Below are positions 25,144-33,100 of a stretch of 36,495 bases of DNA, in pieces (position 1 is the stretch's first letter; every line of letters starts with the position of its first letter). The DNA is from Ruminococcaceae bacterium UBA1767 (GTDB lineage Bacteria > Bacillota > Clostridia > Oscillospirales > Acutalibacteraceae). The stretch is taken from positions 9,941 through 46,435 of the forward strand of contig DCGX01000037.1 in assembly GCA_002315505.1 (NCBI GenBank), written 5' to 3'. The position numbers and the translations under genes were made by a program. The notes under the pieces are model-generated. The model made no database searches, was not told the origin of the DNA, and saw only the letters and a list, made by a program, of their open reading frames with translations.

Positions 25144-25172
25144 TAATATATATATCTTCCGGAGGTAGTGTT

Positions 25173-27110
25173 ATGAAAAAATTATGGAAATCCATTGTCA
25201 GCATCGCTCTTGCAATGTGTCTTGGTACAATTACTTCAGTAACGGTTTTTGCAGATACTCCTGACTATATCTGTGATTTAGTTCTTTCAACAGGCAGTAG
25301 TGTTGATGACGCCTGTTCAAAGCTCGAAAAAAAAGGATATAAATATGTAGCCGAAGATTTGAACAAAGGAACAAATCAGCAAGCTGTTGTAATGGGATAT
25401 AAAACCACAACTGAAAAAAAGGACGCCATTACAGATGTTGCCGTAATGGATATGAAGGGCGGATATTCTTTTGCAAAATATGAGGAAGCAATTGATAAGC
25501 AGAAAAAAGGTGTTGAGCAGTGGCTCAATAAATTCTATATTACTATTGAAGTTTTTAAGGAAAATCTTGAAGCAGAAACACCGAAAGCAGTTGCTGCTTA
25601 TGACATGATGAATCAGTTTATTGAAGATGACAGCGGCAAAGCTGTCGGTGATTTCCTTGTTGATGAAGAAACAACTGACGCTCAGTTGAAAACATTCTTC
25701 CTCCAGGCAAACACAAATATTTTAGCAATTGTAAAAAACGCTTTATATCTTGCCTGTTCTACAGACTGGTTATCCACTGTTGAGGGCAGTGATTTACAGG
25801 GTACATACGATGCTTCGGTTGATGATGATGCCAAGAATCTTTATACTAATCTCAAATCATTCCAGAAAGGCATTAAGTCTTATGAATTGCTCAAGCTCAG
25901 TAATCTTTCCGATGACCAGGTGATTGATAAGCTTGAAACAATGAGCTCAGCTGACAGATCTACTGCCGAAACATATATGGGAGCATATAAAATACTTAAA
26001 ACCATAAACTACGGCGAGTCAAATCTTTATGATTATCTTATGCAGGATTACGACAATCTTGATATTTCCACCTTGTATCCGATTGTTGACTCAATGACAG
26101 ACTCGGAAAAAGCTTGTCTTGATTCAGAGCCTGTTGTAAATATAATCAATTATGCCGCAGCGGAAGACGAAGATAATTTGGAAGAGTATACTGATACTCT
26201 TGAAAATACCGAAAAAATCTCAGCATATTCAGGTGTTGACAGAACGGTGTTCGAACCAAAGGGAATTGCACTTACAGATGAAACATTGTCAAAAATGAAT
26301 TCTTCAGGAGAAAGTCTTTTCTCAAACAAGAAATTTACAAACAAAGAAATTGCTGTTTTGAGCGCAGTCGGCGGTACAGCATTCTTAATCGGATGTGTTG
26401 CATCAATTTCAATTTACTGTTCTGCTTCAATTGGTCAAATGATTGCTCATACGGTGGGTGTTGTCGGAGATTTTTCAGCTGAGGCCGGAATAGCTGAAAA
26501 TGCATTTATTGCTGCAGCAAGTCAATATGCAAAAATTGTTTCACAGGTTTCGATTGCCGTTTTAGCTATTTGTATCGCAGCTGTCCTGATCGTATCTGCA
26601 ATCTTTCTTTATAAAGAATTCAAAAAAGAAAACGAAATTGAATATACTGAAATTCCGAGAATAATGGCAAATGAATATGTCAACGATCTGGGTGATACAT
26701 CTTTTATTTTCTATTATTGTGTAAAAGACCTTGATGGTAAATTTGCTGATTTGAACGCTTTTAAGGGTGACCAATGGAACGCAGTTTATTTTACAAAAAA
26801 TACCGAAGCCGGGAAGCCACTTACCGAAGCAACATTGGTTCAATACGGTGATAATTCTGTCAATAGCGGTTACTTATCAGTTCATTATTTTAATGAAACA
26901 GCACCATATAATCTTAATAAACATTCCTCAAACACCAGAAACGGAATTTATCTTTTCTTTAAGCAGGCAACAGCCGCTAAAACAACAGCATCTGTATTTT
27001 CAAAAACAGGATATATTGCAGTATCAGCATTTGCTGGTCTTGTAATAGGTGCTGTCGGAGCTTTTCTTTTGACCAAAAAGAAGTACAAGAAAATAAATGA
27101 ATGTATATAA
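25173..27110 (+). CDS. Paralogous surface membrane protein B (MABP-like repeat, internal TMs)
   Basis: This 645-aa protein is related to surface protein A along its whole length. Its signal peptide ends near VFA27. The repeat at about 30-95 reads YICDLVLSTG, GYKYVAEDLNKG, VVMGYKTTTEKKDAITDV. A helical region follows, then the shared motif SGVDRTVFEPKGIALT. Membrane segments lie at about 392-414 and 455-482. The second beta module has VYFTKNTEAGKPLT, YLSVHYFNETAPYNLNK and GIYLFF. The C-terminal anchor at about 612-637 ends in KKKYKK. With a cleaved signal peptide, both beta modules would be outside and the ~40-residue loop between the internal helices inside (inferred topology). No catalytic motif is seen. 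It is the first gene of an operon with the 2,960-aa protein (29-nt gap). Confidence 0.87.
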   Translation: MKKLWKSIVSIALAMCLGTITSVTVFADTPDYICDLVLSTGSSVDDACSKLEKKGYKYVAEDLNKGTNQQAVVMGYKTTTEKKDAITDVAVMDMKGGYSFAKYEEAIDKQKKGVEQWLNKFYITIEVFKENLEAETPKAVAAYDMMNQFIEDDSGKAVGDFLVDEETTDAQLKTFFLQANTNILAIVKNALYLACSTDWLSTVEGSDLQGTYDASVDDDAKNLYTNLKSFQKGIKSYELLKLSNLSDDQVIDKLETMSSADRSTAETYMGAYKILKTINYGESNLYDYLMQDYDNLDISTLYPIVDSMTDSEKACLDSEPVVNIINYAAAEDEDNLEEYTDTLENTEKISAYSGVDRTVFEPKGIALTDETLSKMNSSGESLFSNKKFTNKEIAVLSAVGGTAFLIGCVASISIYCSASIGQMIAHTVGVVGDFSAEAGIAENAFIAAASQYAKIVSQVSIAVLAICIAAVLIVSAIFLYKEFKKENEIEYTEIPRIMANEYVNDLGDTSFIFYYCVKDLDGKFADLNAFKGDQWNAVYFTKNTEAGKPLTEATLVQYGDNSVNSGYLSVHYFNETAPYNLNKHSSNTRNGIYLFFKQATAAKTTASVFSKTGYIAVSAFAGLVIGAVGAFLLTKKKYKKINECI

Positions 27111-27139
27111 TCATTATCTTTTAACGGGCGTGGATAACG

Positions 27140-30100
27140 ATGAAAATTTTTAAAACAAATAAAAAAAAGAAAGCAGGAGCTATTGTTGCAATAATACTTG
27201 TTATTGCAACAGTGGTTTTGACTGCTACAACAGTTTTTGCGGACAATCAATATCTTTATGTCAGTGACATTGCAATGGCAACGGGTACGAAAGAAGCTGA
27301 TGTTATAAAGCAGTTAACTGATGCGGGTTATACTGTTGCGAAGAAAAATCTTTGCGACGGTAACGGTCAGTTTGCCTATATGGGCTATAAAACAACAGAT
27401 AATGTTGAAGATGCTATTACTGATGTTCGCCTTATGAATATGAGCTCGGGATTTAAAATGATGGATTACCGGGCATTGCAAACTGCATATAATGTAAAAC
27501 TCACAAGTATGGCAAAGCAGTTTCAGATTACCGTCAATGAAATGAAGCAGAATATTGCAAAAAACAGTCCGTTGGCTCTTGCAGGTAAAGAGCTTCTGGA
27601 TTTATTCTACTATGAAACAATGGACGGAGAGCATATCCCTTTCAGCGATTATCTTTTTGACGAAAACAGAACATTGGATGATTTCATTAATATAAATTTG
27701 ATGTGCAATACACTGACACTTTCTGTTATTTTCAGTGCATTAAATTTAGGAGTTGACGACAGCAGTTTAGTTGATGTCGGTGCAAGATTTTCAAAGTATG
27801 ATGTTTCAAATGCTGATGATGGTTCAGACTTTGCAAGCCTCGATAAACAGTACAGTGAATTTGCAAAAATATTAAGCGATGAAATTGTAGCTTTTTACGA
27901 TTCTTATCAAAAGGGAGCGGTAAATATTCAGCCTGCCCCGACGAATGCCTCAGCAATAATGGAAGATGAAGATGTGCAGGAAAACTATATAAATGATATT
28001 AAAGGAACCTACAGCGTAGAGTTTTCGGATGAATACAAGACTGCTCTTAAAAAAAGTGAGAAAGATGATTCAGACCTTCCTTTGTATGATGCTGTAACTT
28101 CTCAAACTGCAACGGAGACAGTCGAAAATGACGATAACTATGTTCTGTATGTTGCTTTGTATCAGGCAATGAAGGAATACACTGTTCCCGATAATCTTAA
28201 TGGTTCAGCATACGGCAATCCTGAAAATCTCGGCGATTATCTTATCGGATATGCTCAGGCGGTTAAGGGTAAGAGTGAACTCAGTGATAATGATTTGCGA
28301 TATCTCTATCCTCTTGCAGCATCTTTTACAGATGGTCAGAGATATGTTGTTAAGCTCAGCGGTATCATCTCAATGATGTTCTATATTATTGACCCGTCAG
28401 AAAAGCAGGACCTTAAGCTTGACATTGAAAGACAGCTGAAGGAAGATTATTTCCCTGAATTAAAACAGATTACCGATGAAAAAAATATTGACAAAGACAA
28501 CAGAGTTAATGTTTTTGTCGGCACAAATGTTGACGCATACAATAAACAGATTGCATTAACCGAAGAGGGAAATCGAAATGCTGCAGCTAAAAAGGCATAT
28601 GACGAGTTGACCGTCGGTGAAAGCAATGCAATAAGAAAAGTTAAGGATGCATTGACTATTGCTAAAATCTGTGCTTTGGCCGCAGCTGGAGCAACAATAC
28701 TTTTCCTTACCGGATTTTTTATTGCCACAGGTTCGTTCAGCCTTATCAGTGCAGTAACTATGTTAGTTATCGGCGGTTCATGGCTTGTAGGAGGTACAGC
28801 GGTTGCAGGACTGATTTGTGCAATATTCTCCGTTGTTTTTGTTGTTGTACTGTTTATAGCAATCGTAGCCTTTGTTGTATTCCTTATATGGAAAGCTATA
28901 TTAAATAAAAAAGAAAAAGACGAAGCAAATAAACCTGCTACATATTCGACAATTCCTGATGAAGTATATGATTATCTCAAGGAGGATGATGAATACAGAT
29001 TTGTCGGATACGATGCGGTTCGTGACCCAACCGGCAAAATTGCCGATATAAATAACTATAAAAGTGTTAATGCAAAAAGTCAGTGGGATGTATTATATTT
29101 CACAAAAGATGAAACTGCAGGCTCACCTCTTGTAGTTGAAAAGGATAAACCCGAAAGCCTTTTCACTTTTTCAAATGAAAAATATACTCCTGAAAAAATG
29201 ATGCCTTTGTGTCGTTTCGGTGACCTTTTTGCAAGTAATGTTCGTACATATCAGAATTATGAAACAAAGAACAATCTTTACACTTTCTTTAAAACCGAGA
29301 AATCTGTAAAGGGCGAAGAGGGCGGTTCGGCAGAAGAACAGGGAGTATATTTGCAGAGCCTTAAGATTGCATCAGATAAAAATGCACAGGTAGCAAAGCT
29401 TTCACTTCAGAATGCGGGTTATGAAGTCATTGAAACCAACATTTCACCAAACGCCGAAACCTATTCATACATCGGATTCAAGACTACAACAAGCACAAAG
29501 TATGCAATTAAAGACATCAGAGCTGCATACGGTTCAACAGATACAAAAACTGCATTTATGTTCGGTACATACTCTTACGGCTGTGCAGGTATTACAGCGA
29601 ATAATGTTGCTTTGTATTATTCAAGCATTGAGGGTATCGGCACACCGATTTATGCAAATCTTTCCGTTTCAAATAATAAAGATAAAAAAGAAGAAAGCTG
29701 GGAGCCTGTTAATCTGTTCTCGGGCGGTGATGCTTTTGACTTTAATTACAGAAAAGGTCTGAGCAATAAGCAGTGGGACAATCACGTATATATTTATTTT
29801 GAGCCGACCGAGAAATTCAGCAGTAAAAATATTCTCGGTCTAAATACAGAAAAATATGCTGACGGCTTTGCATTTTTTATAATTGATAATACCGATAAAA
29901 ATGCAGTAGAGTCGTTTATGAACTTAAACGGATTTGAAATATTTAAAGTCAATACAAATAGTAGCAGCTATTATTCTAACGAGAAAGATGTCTGTAAAGG
30001 AACAACCGCAAAGGGCTCAACATATATGGCAGTTTCCAAAACCGCAAATCCGTACAGAGCGATTACGGATATAGGTCTCTATGATGCTTCTCCGTCTGCA

Positions 30101-33100
30101 AAAATGCTGTTTGAAAACATTTCCTGCGAAGGATGCGGATATTCTGTATGCGAAACATTTTTACAGTATGATAACAAGCGCTCAATTCGTGACTGTAATG
30201 CGTACGTTTGCGGTGAGGGTGGAGAGAACGGCCCGAATTACTATCCTGAAAAGATAACAGATGCCGCATATCTTACCAAAAGAGTCATCAACGAGGAAGG
30301 ACAGTTTGATGACCTCATTTACAGGGGTGTCTATGTCAAAGGTCCTTGCGATAAGACTGAGCCGCTCCTGATTGAAGACATTCTTTTCAGTGAAAACAGC
30401 AGAACTCCGGACGGATACAAAGCAGTTACAAATCTTGATGACGGATATGGTACCAATGCACGTAATATTGTCTGCGAGTATAAGAATCCTTCATACACAT
30501 ATTTTACTCCGCCGAGAATGAGCATGCCGACTCTAACAAGATATACTGCACAAAATTGTACGTTTTCTCATCACCTATATATTCATATTAAGGGTAATCA
30601 GGTCAAGAAAGGAAAATACGTTTCCGACATTTTTATTTCGTCGTATGATGATGAGCACTCAAGCACCAAATCCGAGGGCAGTGACAAATTTTCTGATGAT
30701 ATTGCTCTGACTTCAGTTCTCAATTCCTTTGGTAAAAGCCAGATTATAAAGACCAACATTGCACGTGATACCAATCATCAGTCATATAATCAGACCAGCT
30801 CGGGATTTGTCAGTAAGGAAGAATACGGTAACTCCTCATATATTGCAGTTAAATATACAGACAATATAAATGAGGCACTTCGAAATATTGTTATGGTTCG
30901 GGTTTCAAGCTACGATGAAAAGATTTCAGATACGCTTGAGATAGGTAACGTTGAGTACACAAGGTGTGGAAATGTTGTAAATGCAAATAATGGGTGTTAC
31001 TATCTTTTCCAGAGTAAAAATTCTTTCTTTGGCACCCCGATAACGGGTATTTCCGTTAATACCACGGCACTTGATAATAACAGTGTTCCTGTTCTGACAA
31101 GTGACGGTAAAGGTATGGCATCATGTAATTACTTTATTAAATTTTTAAGATATGCTGTAAAAGCAGGTGATACCATTACAAGCCCTGAAAAATATCTGAA
31201 TAAACTTAATTTTGTGGTTGCAGATAATAAAGAAAGCGCATTGCTTTCACTTTTTAATATGGGTTGTACAAATTTTATTGATTATAATGTCGGCGTCTCA
31301 AAGAACGTTTATTTCGGCTATGCAACAACTACGGAAAAATCTGACAAAAACGTCATCACTTCAATCTGCTGTTCACAAAGCACATCAAATGTTTTATATA
31401 ACGGAACAACTCATAGCTGTATTAATACGGCTAATCTTTCTACAGTTGGCAACAATGGTACATATCTTTGTACTTCAACTGATAAAAGAGCGAACCCGAT
31501 TACAAGCTTTTCTTTAGTTTCGGACGGTAAGACTTACAGTAGTTCCGCTCCGGGTGAAAATTATTATATTGAGACAAATTCATTCAGTGTAAGCAATGAT
31601 AAGTCATTCACAATAAGATACTATCCTTCCAATTACTGGAGCTATAAAAACGGCGTACTGACAATCAGATGTCACGGCGATATGCCGGATTATAATGACA
31701 GCTATGCCGCACCGTGGTCAAAGTATGCAACGAAAATAACGGATGTTGTAATCGAGAGTCTTGTGACAAGCATTGATGCACAGGCATTTACGGGATGCAG
31801 TAATCTTAAAACCGTAAGAATCGAAAACGATGCTGTTTTAAACAAAAACTACAAAGATATAACAATTCAGGACGGTGCAATCCCGACCGGTGTTACTATT
31901 ATTGCTAATATCAACAGTAATGGTGTAACTGAATACATTAACAGTAATACTCCGTCAGATTATACTTTGCAGTATTATAACTTAAACGGTACTTGCCATA
32001 ATTCAAACTTCACCTTTGAGCTTAACGGTAACAAGCTGACAATTAAAGGCTCAGGTATATTAGGTGATGATTCATACACAAGTAAGACAGAAAAATTATA
32101 TTTAGATGGCGGTACAGGATACAGATATATGACAAGGGAAGTAAAAAATCATAATTATTCAAAGACGTCAAATACGCCATGGGGAGAAGCATTGGCTGAC
32201 AAGGTATCAGGTATCGATCTTGCTGAGTACTTCAAAAATATAACCGAGCTTGAAATTGACGGCGAGATAACTTCAATTGCAACTGACTTTTTCAAAACGC
32301 TTACCTCGTTGAAGAAGATTACCGTTAAGAGTATCGGCGGAACAGGCTACAATAAGGCTTTCGGTGACCTTAGTAATGCGGTGTGCAATGGTTATCTTGA
32401 TTCGGGCTTCCGTCAGTACTGCGTTGGCAATGACATAGAATTCCATTATATTCCAAGTCAATCCACTCCCACAACGGCAAAGAAAACCGCAGAGCAGTGG
32501 GAAGTTTCCGGAAATACACTTATTATTAAGAAAAGCGGTACATATAAGAACAAGGGTACTGATGACTGCCATGTAAACAGCGAGTACAACATTGACAAGG
32601 CATCAATAAGGCGTGTGTTGATTTTTAATACCGTCAAGGCACTTCCCGACGATTCGTTCAACGGCTACACAAATCTTAAGGAAGTTGTTGTTGTCAGCGA
32701 TGTTGACAAGATAACAACTACTGACTCAAACGGAAAAGCACTTGTTCCGTTGCTTACTGCAATATCGAACAGATGTTTTAAGAATTGTAAAGCTCTTGCG
32801 AATTATGCAATTGCCGCAAAGGTTACCTCAATCGGTAACGAAGCATTCAGCGGTTGTTCAATTCTTACAGGAATTACTATTCCATCAGCTGTAAAGTCTG
32901 TCGGGGAAAATGCCTTTAACTCATGCAGTAATATTGAGAGCATAAATCTTCCTACAACGGTCGCTTCTGTCGGAAACTGTGCATTTGTCGGTTGCAAGGA
33001 AGGCTTTACTCTTACAGTTAATAATCCGGCGTGTGCAATTTCTCCCGAGAGTGCAATAGTTGATAAAAATGCAACGATTATTGCACCGATAAATTCACAT

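Noticed and set aside
27104..27109. TATAAT just before the giant gene as its own promoter
   Set aside because: It overlaps the stop codon of gene B, has no -35 and no extended TG in the right place. A 29-nt gap is normal for an operon.
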